From JANQPX01 sp039197065 (GTDB lineage: Bacteria > Pseudomonadota > Alphaproteobacteria > Geminicoccales > Geminicoccaceae): a DNA stretch of 64,000 bases. Made by a program: the position numbers and the translations under genes. The stretch is taken from positions 1 to 64,000 of the forward strand of contig JBCCUL010000038.1 of NCBI GenBank assembly GCA_039197065.1, given 5' to 3'. The notes beneath the pieces are model-generated. The model was not told the DNA's origin and did no database searches. It saw nothing but the letters and a program-made list of their open reading frames with translations. Below are positions 27,295-35,614 of the stretch, piece after piece (positions within the stretch are counted from its first letter, which is position 1; the number at the start of each line of letters is the position of its first letter).

Positions 27295-27534
27295 ATGTTG
27301 AATGCAGTCAGACCATTTATCGACTTCTATCGAGTGGCGTCATTTTCGACATCCAGCCCGCCCAGCAGCGGTTTTCAAGGGCTCTGGCGGGGCGTTGAGC
27401 GCGGCTGGCTCGCCGCACGGCGCTATCGCCGCCTGCAGCTGATGAGCGACCGGGAACTGGCGGTGCTTGGGCTCGATCGCGGCTCGATCGGCCGCCATGC
27501 CTTCTTCGGCGAACCGCCCTTTGACCGCGACTGA
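27295..27534 (+). CDS. DUF1127 family small protein
   Basis: A 79-aa protein whose C-terminal half has the DUF1127 (YjiS-like) motif: an Arg-rich helix WLAARRYRRLQLMSDRELAVL followed by GLDRGSIGRHAFFG. Proteins of this family in alphaproteobacteria include small RNA-binding regulators of stress and phosphate or carbon metabolism, but this member is not one I can name. It stands alone between the GGDEF-EAL gene and a minus-strand operon. Confidence 0.85.
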   Translation: MLNAVRPFIDFYRVASFSTSSPPSSGFQGLWRGVERGWLAARRYRRLQLMSDRELAVLGLDRGSIGRHAFFGEPPFDRD

Positions 27535-27649
27535 CGAGCGTCGATCGCCAGCGGTCCATCCCGTTCAGCCCGACAGATGTCCTCATACCATCGGACTGTG
27601 CCAGCTCGTTCTTCGAAGACGGTCGCAGGGCGATGCGGTGGTCACACCA

Positions 27650-28234
27650 TTAGAAGCTTTGCAGGGCGTCGAAATCGATCGCCTGGAAATAGGCTTCCTT
27701 CTGATCGGCCGCCGCCGAACCGGTGACGCTGATCATGAAGCGGTTGTGGACGACCGCTTGCAGCTCGCCGTCCTGGGTCTGAATGACCTTCTGGCCGCCA
27801 ACGCGCTTTAGCTGACCGCCTGTGGCACCGGCCATGGCGGGGTTGTTGAAGAGCGCCATCATGGTCGCCATCAGCGGACTGTCGGCCATCACCTGAATCT
27901 CGACGCTGTCGCCGTCTTTTCGGTATTCGGCGCCGGCACCGAGACCGCCGCCGAACATCGCCATCCCGGCCATGTTCTCATTGCCGGTCATCTCCTGGGT
28001 CCAGCCGTCGAAAGGTGCGGGCAGGATGTCGCCGAGGGACGCCGCCTGTTTTTGGGCTAGCAGCTGGCTGACATAATCGAGCTCGCCCTTGGCCGTGGCG
28101 ATGTCGCCGGCCTGATAGGCTTCAAGCGCCGTGTTGATCGAGTCCTCGATCTCATCGGCGGCGGCAGGCGCCGTCAGCGCCAGAACCAGGGCCGCAGCGA
28201 CAGCGCTGGATGACCGAATGACGTGCAGCTTCAT
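27650..28234 (-). CDS. secreted protein of unknown function, paralogue of the protein at 49898
   Basis: A 194-aa protein with a clear signal peptide (AVAAALVLALTAPAAADE). The mature part has a helical segment ALEAYQAGDIATAKGEL, TPR-like in feel, then LGDILPAPFDGW, a Met/Gly-rich middle, then MADSPLMATMMALFNNPAM, and a C-terminal beta-rich part with VHNRFMISVTGSA. The same order of elements occurs in the protein at 49898-50530 (YYAEGDLSRALTELEFAL, LPEPPVLW, VDSPMVQAFSAVFSIPVM), so the two are paralogues. Function unknown. It is last in a minus-strand series from uvrC. Confidence 0.75.
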   Translation of the reverse strand: MKLHVIRSSSAVAAALVLALTAPAAADEIEDSINTALEAYQAGDIATAKGELDYVSQLLAQKQAASLGDILPAPFDGWTQEMTGNENMAGMAMFGGGLGAGAEYRKDGDSVEIQVMADSPLMATMMALFNNPAMAGATGGQLKRVGGQKVIQTQDGELQAVVHNRFMISVTGSAAADQKEAYFQAIDFDALQSF

Positions 28235-28347
28235 CAGAACAACTCCCCGACATTACGATAATGATCTGTTTTGAGGGTTTCACCCGATTGTCGTGTGAAT
28301 GGCAAGCCCGACCTGCAGCGCAGGAGGCAAAGTTTCAGGATGCCCAA

Positions 28348-28929
28348 TCAAGGATCGATAAGGATCCGACCCAGAAGATCGACGTCGCCGTCGGCCGCAA
28401 CATCGATCACGATCGCCTCGCCGGACTTCGGGAAGACATCGGTCAGCCCGGTGATATTGACCTGATGGGTGACAAGCACGAGGCGCTCGTCCTCAGGGAG
28501 ATCGTCCAGCAAGTCGAGAGTTTCGCGGATCTGGGATTCCGCGGTCGAGCGGTCCCGGAAGAAGGAGTTCAGGGGAGGAAAGTCCTCGACCGGGCCGAGA
28601 TCCAGCAATTCGGCCGTCTCGCGGCAGCGGCACCACTGGCTGGTCAGCACCCGCGTGATCTCCACACCCTGCTGCTTGAAGGCGACACCGATTTTCCGCG
28701 CCTGTTCGCGGCCTTCATCACTCAGATTGCGCTGGGTCCCGCAGTCCGCGAGGTCGAAATCCGCGGGATCGCCGGTGCCGGGGGCCAAAGCGTGACGCAT
28801 GAGGATGACGGTGCCGGGCCGTTTCGCCGCCTCCCAGCCTTCCTCATCGGCGAGCACCGGCATTGACAGCAAAAGCGCCGTGAGCAAAGCGAAACTGCCG
28901 GAAAACCAGGCGGCATAGCGTCGAGCCAT
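28348..28929 (-). CDS. exported histidine phosphatase family protein
   Basis: A 193-aa member of the histidine phosphatase superfamily branch 1. A signal peptide (LLTALLLSMPVLADE) suggests a periplasmic location. The catalytic His is in VILMRHALAPGTGDP; NLSDEGREQARKIG and TSQWCRCRETAELL give the phosphate-binding Arg residues, and the second His is in LVLVTHQVNITGLT. The start ATG 28929 has GGAGAGG at good distance. The RHG motif is RHA here, as in several exported members. Substrate unknown. Confidence 0.88.
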   Translation of the reverse strand: MARRYAAWFSGSFALLTALLLSMPVLADEEGWEAAKRPGTVILMRHALAPGTGDPADFDLADCGTQRNLSDEGREQARKIGVAFKQQGVEITRVLTSQWCRCRETAELLDLGPVEDFPPLNSFFRDRSTAESQIRETLDLLDDLPEDERLVLVTHQVNITGLTDVFPKSGEAIVIDVAADGDVDLLGRILIDP

Positions 28930-28952
28930 GTTCAACCTCTCCATTTCGGTGA

Positions 28953-28967
28953 GATGGCCGCGCCATC
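28953..28967 (-). repeat. stop-codon-linked hairpin, family C copy 3
   Basis: GATGGC-NNN-GCCATC, read on the minus strand, overlapping the moaE stop codon. It differs from other copies by a compensated change (G-C to A-T pair) that keeps the stem. Confidence 0.55.
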
Positions 28968-29442
28968 AACTCTCGTCTGGCAGCCGCCAGCGGGCGGCGG
29001 CCTGGTCGTCGGAATCGCGAGCATCGACCCAGCTGGCCTCGCCGTCCCCTTCCTCCAGTTTCCAGAAGGGCGCTTTGGTTTTCAGCCAGTCGATCAGGAA
29101 GGCGCAGGAGTCGAGGGCGGCGGCGCGGTGCGGGGAGGCCGTGGCCACCAAGACGATGGGCTCGCCGGGCAGCATGCGGCCGTAACGGTGGATGATGAGG
29201 CTTGCCTGCAGCGGCCAGCGGCGGTTGGCCTCAGCCTCGATCTCGGCGAGTTTCTTTTCGGTCATGCCAGGATAGTGCTCGAGGGTCAGCGCCGCGATCT
29301 TGCTGTCGTCTCCGCCTTCCTGGCCGACGAAATCGCGCACCAGGCCGGTGAAGCTGGCGACGGCGCCGATATCGGTGCGTCCGGCGCTCAAAGCGGCGAG
29401 CTCCGCCCCCACGTCAAAAGCGTCCTCCTGAACCCTAATCAT
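28966..29442 (-). CDS. moaE: molybdopterin synthase catalytic subunit MoaE
   Basis: A 158-aa MoaE, the large subunit that converts precursor Z (cPMP) to molybdopterin using the MoaD thiocarboxylate. Family features: GAVASFTGLVRDF, LTLEHYPGMTEKKLAEI, IIHRYGRMLPGEPIVLVATA, SPHRAAALDSCAFLIDWLK and the active-site Lys segment KTKAPFWKLE. The start is probably the ATG at 29442 (MIRVQEDAFD); in-frame ATG codons at 29460 and 29469 are alternatives. It follows moaD by 101 bp. Confidence 0.95.
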   Translation of the reverse strand: MIRVQEDAFDVGAELAALSAGRTDIGAVASFTGLVRDFVGQEGGDDSKIAALTLEHYPGMTEKKLAEIEAEANRRWPLQASLIIHRYGRMLPGEPIVLVATASPHRAAALDSCAFLIDWLKTKAPFWKLEEGDGEASWVDARDSDDQAAARWRLPDES

Positions 29443-29543
29443 GTCGAATGTCGACCTCATGGACTTCATACCGCCTCTGTCCGGATTGGCGGTTTGCGCC
29501 CAAGTTTTCCAATGTTCTCGTCATGGTAGCGGGACCTTCCCGC

Positions 29544-29795
29544 CTAGCCGCCGGTGACCGGGGGGAAGAAGGCGACCTCGTCGCCCGGCTTCACGGGGTG
29601 GTCGGGTTCGGCGTAGTCCTGGTTGACGGCGGCGCGCACGACGCCCTTTCGGCCGATCGCTTCGGCGAAGCCCGGTCGATCCGCGGCGAGCCAGGTCATG
29701 AGATCGCCGACCGTGGTCACGTCAGCCGGCGGACTGACCTCCTCCTCGGCTTTGCCGACCTTGGTGCGCAACCAAGCGAAATATCGGATGTTCAT
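29544..29795 (-). CDS. moaD: molybdopterin synthase sulfur carrier MoaD
   Basis: An 83-aa ubiquitin-fold sulfur carrier. It begins MNIRYFAWLRTKVG and ends FFPPVTGG; the terminal Gly-Gly is the site of adenylation and thiocarboxylation. I use ATG 29795; an upstream ATG at 29819 would add eight residues. It sits between pgsA and moaE, the standard alphaproteobacterial order uvrC-pgsA-moaD-moaE. Confidence 0.95.
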   Translation of the reverse strand: MNIRYFAWLRTKVGKAEEEVSPPADVTTVGDLMTWLAADRPGFAEAIGRKGVVRAAVNQDYAEPDHPVKPGDEVAFFPPVTGG

Positions 29796-29901
29796 CTCGA
29801 ACCTGTCCATTGAACCCATGTTTGAGACGACAACTAGGCGCTACCCGCCCCTCAGGCAAGTCCAGGCCGGCGGTCCTGCTGCCTAGCGGGCCGTGATCCC
29901 T

Positions 29902-30474
29902 TCACCGGGCGGTGGCGGTGCCGGTAGATTCTTCGGCGGTGTGGCGAAGGCCGACCTGGAGATAGTCGAAGCCGGTGACCAGGGTGAGGACGGCGGCCAG
30001 CCAGAGGCCATACCAGCCGATCACGTCGGCGAACGCCCACCAGGGTGCTGCGGTGCCGACCATCAGGAAGCCGAGCGCAGTCATCTGAACGCCGGTTTTC
30101 CACTTGGCGAGCTTCGAGACCGGCAGGCCGACGCGCAGCTCGGCCAGGAACTCGCGGAGGCCTGAGACGATGATCTCGCGGCAGAGGATGACCAGCGACG
30201 GCAGGATGGGCGCCCGGTCGAAATGCACGAGCATCAGGATGGCGGCGCCTACGAGGAGCTTGTCGGCGATCGGATCGAGCATGCGCCCAAACGCGGACTG
30301 CATGGACCAACTGCGCGCGAGATATCCGTCCAGGAAATCGGTGATCGCGGCGAGCGAAAAGATCACGCAGGTGGTCCACATGCCGATGTCGCCCGGAAGA
30401 TAGAATGCCGCGGCGAGGGCCGGAACCGCGAGCACGCGACCCATGGTCAAGAGATTGGGCGTGCCGGTGAGCAT
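29902..30474 (-). CDS. pgsA: CDP-diacylglycerol--glycerol-3-phosphate 3-phosphatidyltransferase PgsA
   Basis: A 190-aa integral membrane CDP-alcohol phosphatidyltransferase that makes phosphatidylglycerophosphate, committing CDP-diacylglycerol to phosphatidylglycerol and cardiolipin. The signature D-G-x2-A-R-x8-G-x3-D-x3-D is visible as DGYLARSWSMQSAFGRMLDP followed by IADK. The N-terminus (GTPNLLTMGRVLAVP) is typical and about five membrane segments follow. It lies between uvrC and moaD on the minus strand. Confidence 0.95.
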   Translation of the reverse strand: MLTGTPNLLTMGRVLAVPALAAAFYLPGDIGMWTTCVIFSLAAITDFLDGYLARSWSMQSAFGRMLDPIADKLLVGAAILMLVHFDRAPILPSLVILCREIIVSGLREFLAELRVGLPVSKLAKWKTGVQMTALGFLMVGTAAPWWAFADVIGWYGLWLAAVLTLVTGFDYLQVGLRHTAEESTGTATAR

Positions 30475-30627
30475 GGGGTCAGCTCCTCTTTGCCGTCGTC
30501 ATTATCGCGAGCCGGATCGGCCGCTGTCCGGGCGTTGGCGACGTGCGGACATCATCCAATAGGAAAAAGGTAGGGTCAAACCGCGGCGCGGGCCATAAGT
30601 CGTTTATGGCAAAAAAAACGCTGGCGT

Positions 30628-32661
30628 TCAGTGGTCATCATGAAACGTATCATACACGGCTTTAGCTACAGCTTTACTAATCCCAGGTACGCGTTCCAGA
30701 TCCAAAAGGCCAGCGGTTTCGATGGCGCGCACGGAGCCAAAATGGCCGAGAAGCGCCTTTTTTCGCCGAGCACCGATGCCGGGCACGCTATCCAGCGCCG
30801 AACGTCCGACAGATTTTCCACGCTTGGCGCGATGGGTCGAAATGACGAAACGGTGGGCTTCGTCCCGGAGGCGCTGGAGGAAATAGAGGAGCGGATCCTT
30901 TTGGTCCAGCTTGAAGGGCGCTCGATCCGGGAGATGCAGCGTTTCCTTGCCGGCATCCCGCTCCGGCCCCTTGGCGATCGCCAAGACCGGCTGGCCGGTC
31001 ACCCCGACTTCTTCGAGGGTTTCGAGCGTGGCGGAGAGCTGGCCGGCGCCGCCATCGATGATGATGAGATCCGGCCATTGGCCCTCGGTGCGATCCGGAT
31101 CTTCGCGCTGCAGCCTGGAAAAACGCCGGCCCAGCACCTCGCGCATCATGCCGAAATCGTCGCCGGGGGTGAGGTCCTTGTTTTTGATGGTGAATTTTCG
31201 ATAAGCCGACTTGTCCAGCCCCTCCGGCCCCGCGACGACAAACGCGCCCACGGCGTCCGTGCCCTGGATGTGGCTGTTGTCGTAGATTTCGATGCGATTC
31301 GGGCGGTCCTGAAGATCGAGGGCGTCAGCCAGGCCTTGGAGAAGCTTCGCCTGCGCGCTGCTTTCGGCGAGCCGCCTCGCCAGGGCCTGGCGGGCGTTTT
31401 CCTCGGCCTGGCGGACCAGCTGGCAGGCCTCGCCGCGCCGAGCATGGCGGATCTCGACCTTTCGACCGGCGCGCACGGAAAGCGCTTCGGCCAAAAGGGT
31501 TTTGGATCCCGGTTCCGCACCGAGGAGTATCAGCTTGGGTGACTGGCGTTCGGCATAGAACTGGCCGAGAAAGGCTTCCAGGAGATCGGCGTCGTCGGCG
31601 TCCTGGATCTGGCTCGGATAATAGGCGCGATTACCGTAATTTCGTCCGCCCCGGTAGAAGAAGACCTGAACGCAGACCTGCCCACCTTCGCGGGAAAAAC
31701 CGATGACGTCGGCATCGCCGACCGAGCTGACATTGATCCCCTGGCGAGTGGTGATGTGGGCGAGCGCCTTCAGGCGATCTCGAATCGCGGCGGCTTCCTC
31801 AAAGGCTAGAGCCTCGCTCGCGGCGGCCATCTCCTTTTGCAGCCGCTCCTGAATGGCGTTGCTGCGGCCGGCGAGAAAATCATGGGCCTGATCCAGCAAT
31901 TCAGCATAGGCGTCCGGCTCGATCCGGCCGACACAGGGCGCGGTGCAGCGCTTGATCTGATATTGCAGGCAGGGACGCGTGCGGTTCGAGAAGATGCTGT
32001 CGGCGCAGGAGCGAAGCGGGAAGGCGCGCAGCAAGGCGCCCAGCGTTTCGTTGACAGCACCCGAGGAGGCGAACGGTCCGAAATAGTCGCAGTCCTTGCG
32101 CTTGGTGCCGCGATGGCGGCCGATGCGCGGAAAAGGCTGCTTATCCGTCGGTTTGCCAAGATAGATGTAGGGAAAGGACTTGTCGTCGCGCAGCAGGATG
32201 TTGAAGGCGGGGCGCAGCTTCTTGATCATGTTGCATTCAAGAAGAAGCGCTTCAACCTCGTTGGTGGTGGTGACGACGTCGAACTGCCTCGTTAGCGCCA
32301 CCATGCGCCTGAGGCGCTGGCTGAGCGCATTCACCTTGATATAGGCCGGCACCCGCTTTTTCAGCGACTTCGCCTTGCCGACATAGAGCGCATCACCCTT
32401 GGCATCGAGCATGCGATAGACGCCGGGGCTGTTGGGCAATGTCCTGATTTTCGCCTTGATCAGCTCCGCACCAGCAAGGGACGCGGTCCCCGCGGGGGGA
32501 GCGTCACCTGCGAGGGAAGCGTTCCCTGCGAGGGAAACATCCCCTTCGAGGAGAGCGTCTTCGGCAGGATGAGCGTCCTCCGCGGGAGGAGTATCCTCTG
32601 CACCGGGAGCATTCCCTGCCAGGGACTGGTCATCATCGGAGGTTGGCTGGCTGTCGTTCAT
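30628..32661 (-). CDS. uvrC: excinuclease ABC subunit UvrC with N-terminal repeat extension
   Basis: A 677-aa UvrC, the dual-incision nuclease of nucleotide excision repair. From about residue 70: GIY-YIG nuclease domain (SPGVYRMLDAKGDALYVGKA), UVR motif (ASEALAFEEAAAIRDRLKAL), the RNase H-like domain (IEIYDNSHIQGTDAVGAFVV) and C-terminal helix-hairpin-helix motifs (VPGIGARRKKALLGHFGSV). The first 66 residues are unusual: after 12 polar residues come nine six-residue repeats rich in Ala, Gly, Asp and Leu. This extension is not part of the conserved fold and is probably disordered. Downstream genes are pgsA, moaD and moaE. Confidence 0.96.
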   Translation of the reverse strand: MNDSQPTSDDDQSLAGNAPGAEDTPPAEDAHPAEDALLEGDVSLAGNASLAGDAPPAGTASLAGAELIKAKIRTLPNSPGVYRMLDAKGDALYVGKAKSLKKRVPAYIKVNALSQRLRRMVALTRQFDVVTTTNEVEALLLECNMIKKLRPAFNILLRDDKSFPYIYLGKPTDKQPFPRIGRHRGTKRKDCDYFGPFASSGAVNETLGALLRAFPLRSCADSIFSNRTRPCLQYQIKRCTAPCVGRIEPDAYAELLDQAHDFLAGRSNAIQERLQKEMAAASEALAFEEAAAIRDRLKALAHITTRQGINVSSVGDADVIGFSREGGQVCVQVFFYRGGRNYGNRAYYPSQIQDADDADLLEAFLGQFYAERQSPKLILLGAEPGSKTLLAEALSVRAGRKVEIRHARRGEACQLVRQAEENARQALARRLAESSAQAKLLQGLADALDLQDRPNRIEIYDNSHIQGTDAVGAFVVAGPEGLDKSAYRKFTIKNKDLTPGDDFGMMREVLGRRFSRLQREDPDRTEGQWPDLIIIDGGAGQLSATLETLEEVGVTGQPVLAIAKGPERDAGKETLHLPDRAPFKLDQKDPLLYFLQRLRDEAHRFVISTHRAKRGKSVGRSALDSVPGIGARRKKALLGHFGSVRAIETAGLLDLERVPGISKAVAKAVYDTFHDDH
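32464..32625 (-). repeat. 18-bp tandem repeat encoding hexapeptides in UvrC
   Basis: Nine in-frame 18-bp units encode SLAGNA, PGAEDT, PPAEDA, HPAEDA, LLEGDV, SLAGNA, SLAGDA, PPAGTA and SLAGAE. The units are degenerate at DNA level but in register throughout. Confidence 0.75.
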
Positions 32662-32884
32662 TGCTCGATCCGATGGCTGACGGAAGGCTCTCTATAGGTG
32701 GCGAAGCGATCGGATGAGGTCAACGCCAAGCGCAATCTAGAGGCTGGATCGTCATCAAGACGATCGACTGTCATCGGCGTTGGTCGATAAAGGCTCGCCC
32801 CTTGTCGCTCCCTCCAAAATCTGCAGCATGGTCGAAGGCTATTGAAGGACCAGGTCCCAACTTCGCGTTCGAGAAAGCAGATCA

Positions 32885-34105
32885 ATGGAAACTCTGAAGA
32901 CCATAAGAAATGGCGAGAAGGTTCAAGGCACGTTCTCCGAGGCTGAAATGAGCCGGCGGCTTGCCGCACTGCGCGCGCATATGGCCGCCGATGATCTGGA
33001 TGCGGTGCTGTTCACCTCGATCCACAACATCAATTATTTTTCGGACTTTTTGTACTGCGCCTTCGGGCGGCCCTACGGCCTGGTGGTGACCCAGGACGAG
33101 GCGACCACGATTTCCGCCAATATTGACGCCGGCCAGCCCTGGCGGCGCAGCTTTGGCGACAATCTGGTCTACACCGACTGGAAGCGCGATTCTTTTTTCG
33201 ACGCTGCGCGGAGCCTCATTCCAGGCCAAGGCCGCATCCGCCTCGGGATCGAGCATGATCACATGCCCCTGGAGCGGTTGGAAAAGCTGAAGTCAGTGCT
33301 GCCGAATGCCGAGATGACGGATGTCTCAGCCGCGACCATGCGCCAGCGGATGGTGAAGTCCGCGGAGGAGATCGCGCTGATCACGGAGGGAGCCCGGATC
33401 GCGGATATCGGCGGCTTCGCCGCGGTCGAGGCGATCCAAGTGGGCGCCGGCGAGCACGAAATCGCACTGCATGCTACGCAGGCCATGGTCCGGGAAATCG
33501 CCAAGACCTTCCCCCATGGCGAGCTGATGGACAGCTGGACCTGGCTGCAGTCCGGGATCAATACCGACGGCGCGCATAATCCGGTGACCTCGAAACGGCT
33601 TGAGCTCGGCGACATCCTGAGCCTGAATTGCTTTCCGATGATCGCCGGCTACTACACGGCGCTGGAACGTACGCTGTTCGTCGAAAGCGCAACGGATGCC
33701 GATCTCAAATATTGGGCGATCAACACCGAAGTGCATTATCGCGGCCTGGAGCTGATGAAACCCGGCAATCGCTGCTGCGATATCGCCGCGGAACTCAACG
33801 AGATCTACAAAAGTCACGGCGTGCTGGAGCGGCGCACCTTCGGCTATGGCCACTCCTTCGGCGTGCTCAGCCACTATTACGGCCGCGAAGCCGGTCTGGA
33901 GCTCAGGGAAGACATCGAGACCGTGCTGGAGCCGGACATGGTGGTCTCGATGGAGCCGATGATCATGATCCCCCATGGCGAACCCGGAGCCGGCGGCTAT
34001 CGCGAGCACGACATTCTCGTGATCACCGAAACCGGCGCCGACAACATCACCAGATTCCCGATCGGCCCCGACCACAACGTGATCAGAAAGTCCGTTGCGA
34101 TATGA
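32885..34105 (+). CDS. creatinase (creatine amidinohydrolase)
   Basis: A 406-aa M24-fold enzyme very similar in sequence to Pseudomonas creatinase, which hydrolyses creatine to sarcosine and urea. Recognisable blocks are FTSIHNINYFSDFLYCAFGR, SANIDAGQPWRR, the catalytic His at residue 231 in GINTDGAHNPVT, DILSLNCFPMIAGYYTALER, GYGHSFGVLSHYYGREAGL and VVSMEPMIMIPHGEPGAGGY. Unlike M24 aminopeptidases it lacks the full metal-ligand set, as expected for creatinase. No creatininase, sarcosine oxidase or urease genes are adjacent; a LysR gene is convergent. Full length for the family. Confidence 0.93.
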   Translation: METLKTIRNGEKVQGTFSEAEMSRRLAALRAHMAADDLDAVLFTSIHNINYFSDFLYCAFGRPYGLVVTQDEATTISANIDAGQPWRRSFGDNLVYTDWKRDSFFDAARSLIPGQGRIRLGIEHDHMPLERLEKLKSVLPNAEMTDVSAATMRQRMVKSAEEIALITEGARIADIGGFAAVEAIQVGAGEHEIALHATQAMVREIAKTFPHGELMDSWTWLQSGINTDGAHNPVTSKRLELGDILSLNCFPMIAGYYTALERTLFVESATDADLKYWAINTEVHYRGLELMKPGNRCCDIAAELNEIYKSHGVLERRTFGYGHSFGVLSHYYGREAGLELREDIETVLEPDMVVSMEPMIMIPHGEPGAGGYREHDILVITETGADNITRFPIGPDHNVIRKSVAI

Positions 34106-34252
34106 TCACGTCATGGACGTTGAACCGCCCTTGAAGAACGCGCCAAGGAATTGAAGGGTATGGGGTCCCTTGTCGGCAGGACGTCACATCGCGTTCTTCC
34201 CCACCACACACCCACGCCCGAAAACCAGGCCGCATACCAGCCAAGCCAAACC

Positions 34253-35194
34253 TCACCCCAGGTAAAGCCCACCCGCGCTGCGGGCCCAGGGAGGTGTGGG
34301 GGAAAAGCGGGCGACGAGGGCGTCGACGCAGGCACGGACTTTGGGCGAAAGATGGCGGTTGTAGGGGAAGATGGCGTAGATGCCGGTGTCAAGCGCTGTG
34401 GGGCTGACGGTATAATCGTCGAACACGGTCTGGAGGCGGCCTTCGGCGATGTCGCTGCCGACCAGCCAGGTGGGCATGATGGCCAGGCCCTGTCCGGCAT
34501 GCACCATGGAAACGAGGGCTTCGGTGTTGTTGGACTGAAAGTCGCCGCTGGCGTCAACGTCCTCGATATCGCCGTCCGGGCCACGAAAATGCCAGACGAC
34601 GCGATCGTTGCCGCGCTTGTAGATCAGGCAGTTGTGATCTCTGAGGTCGGCAGGGGTGGAGGGTCGGCCAGCTTTCTTGAAGTAGGCGGGACTGGCGCAA
34701 AGCACGCGGATGTTCGGGGCCAGTTTTCGCGCAACCAGGCTGCTGTCCTTGAGTTCGCCGATACGGATGGCGAGATCGATGCCCTCCTCCACCAGATCGA
34801 CGAAGGCGTCGGTCAGGCTGAGATCGAGGGAGAGGTCCGGATATTGGCTTAGAAAGCCAGGCAGCATGGGCACGACATGGGCACGGCCGAAGGCGGTCGG
34901 CAGGTTGAGGCGAAGGGTGCCGCGCGGATCCGCTTCAAGCTGGGTAACGGAAAGGCGCGCTTCCTCGACCTCTGCGAGGATCCTGCGGGCGCGCTCCAGA
35001 TAGAGGCCGCCGGCTTCGGTCAGGCTAAGACTGCGTGTGGTTCGGTTGAGGAGGCGGATGCCGAGATCGTCCTCCAGAGACGCGATCCCGCGGGCGACCG
35101 AGGAAGGCGCCATGCCGAGCTCGCGCCCGGCGGCGGAAAAACTGCCGCCGTCGACCGCCTCGATCAGGAGATTCATGGCTTCGAGCGTGTTCAT
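34253..35194 (-). CDS. LysR family transcriptional regulator
   Basis: A 313-aa LysR regulator. The N-terminal winged helix is MNTLEAMNLLIEAVDGGSFS then SSVARGIASLEDDLGIRLLN and RTTRSLSLTEAG; the C-terminal ~220 residues are the periplasmic-binding-like effector domain of the CrgA type. Such regulators usually control a divergent gene. Here the divergent neighbour is the 63-aa small protein at 35334, 139 bp away, while creatinase is convergent. The inducer cannot be deduced. Confidence 0.93.
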   Translation of the reverse strand: MNTLEAMNLLIEAVDGGSFSAAGRELGMAPSSVARGIASLEDDLGIRLLNRTTRSLSLTEAGGLYLERARRILAEVEEARLSVTQLEADPRGTLRLNLPTAFGRAHVVPMLPGFLSQYPDLSLDLSLTDAFVDLVEEGIDLAIRIGELKDSSLVARKLAPNIRVLCASPAYFKKAGRPSTPADLRDHNCLIYKRGNDRVVWHFRGPDGDIEDVDASGDFQSNNTEALVSMVHAGQGLAIMPTWLVGSDIAEGRLQTVFDDYTVSPTALDTGIYAIFPYNRHLSPKVRACVDALVARFSPTPPWARSAGGLYLG

Positions 35195-35333
35195 GGGCTG
35201 ATGATCATCTTTGCGTTTTATGCACAGATCCTGGACGAAGATACATGATTATCATTTCGTGTGCCAAAGCATAACTTCATCTTCAGACAGCGGGCCTGCA
35301 TGACGCAGACGCCGACGAGATGAGGAGCCAGTC

Positions 35334-35525
35334 ATGAACAGCATCAACATCCATCAGAGCCAAAGCGCCCTCGAGACGGTGAACCTGGAAGAGGCGCTGC
35401 AGCAGGGTCGTCGGCTGCGCTCAAGAGCTTTCACCTCGTTTGTGAAGTCGCTGTTTGCCGGCTCGAAGAGCGAGCATGATCAAAAGCAGGGCCGATTTTC
35501 GCCAGACTACGCCACTGCTGCCTGA
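35334..35525 (+). CDS. small protein of unknown function, divergent from the LysR gene
   Basis: A 63-aa protein with a GAGGAG ribosome site just before ATG 35334. It has an acidic and polar start, a basic helical core (QQGRRLRSRAFTSFVKSLFA) and a polar tail. No signal peptide or recognised domain; the core loosely resembles short DUF1127-like helices but lacks the second motif. Its position opposite the LysR gene makes it a possible target of that regulator. Confidence 0.6.
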   Translation: MNSINIHQSQSALETVNLEEALQQGRRLRSRAFTSFVKSLFAGSKSEHDQKQGRFSPDYATAA

Positions 35526-35614
35526 GGCCGCGATACCTCCCTAAAGCCAGCCAATCTTGCTAAGATTTCGCCGACCGATCCCCCGCGGTCGGCGAAATGC
35601 TTTGGAGGTCATGA

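Noticed and set aside
30592..30621. A hairpin GCCATAA-ACGAC-TTATGGC next to eight A/T residues as a terminator for uvrC
   Set aside because: On the uvrC strand the T-run comes before, not after, the hairpin.
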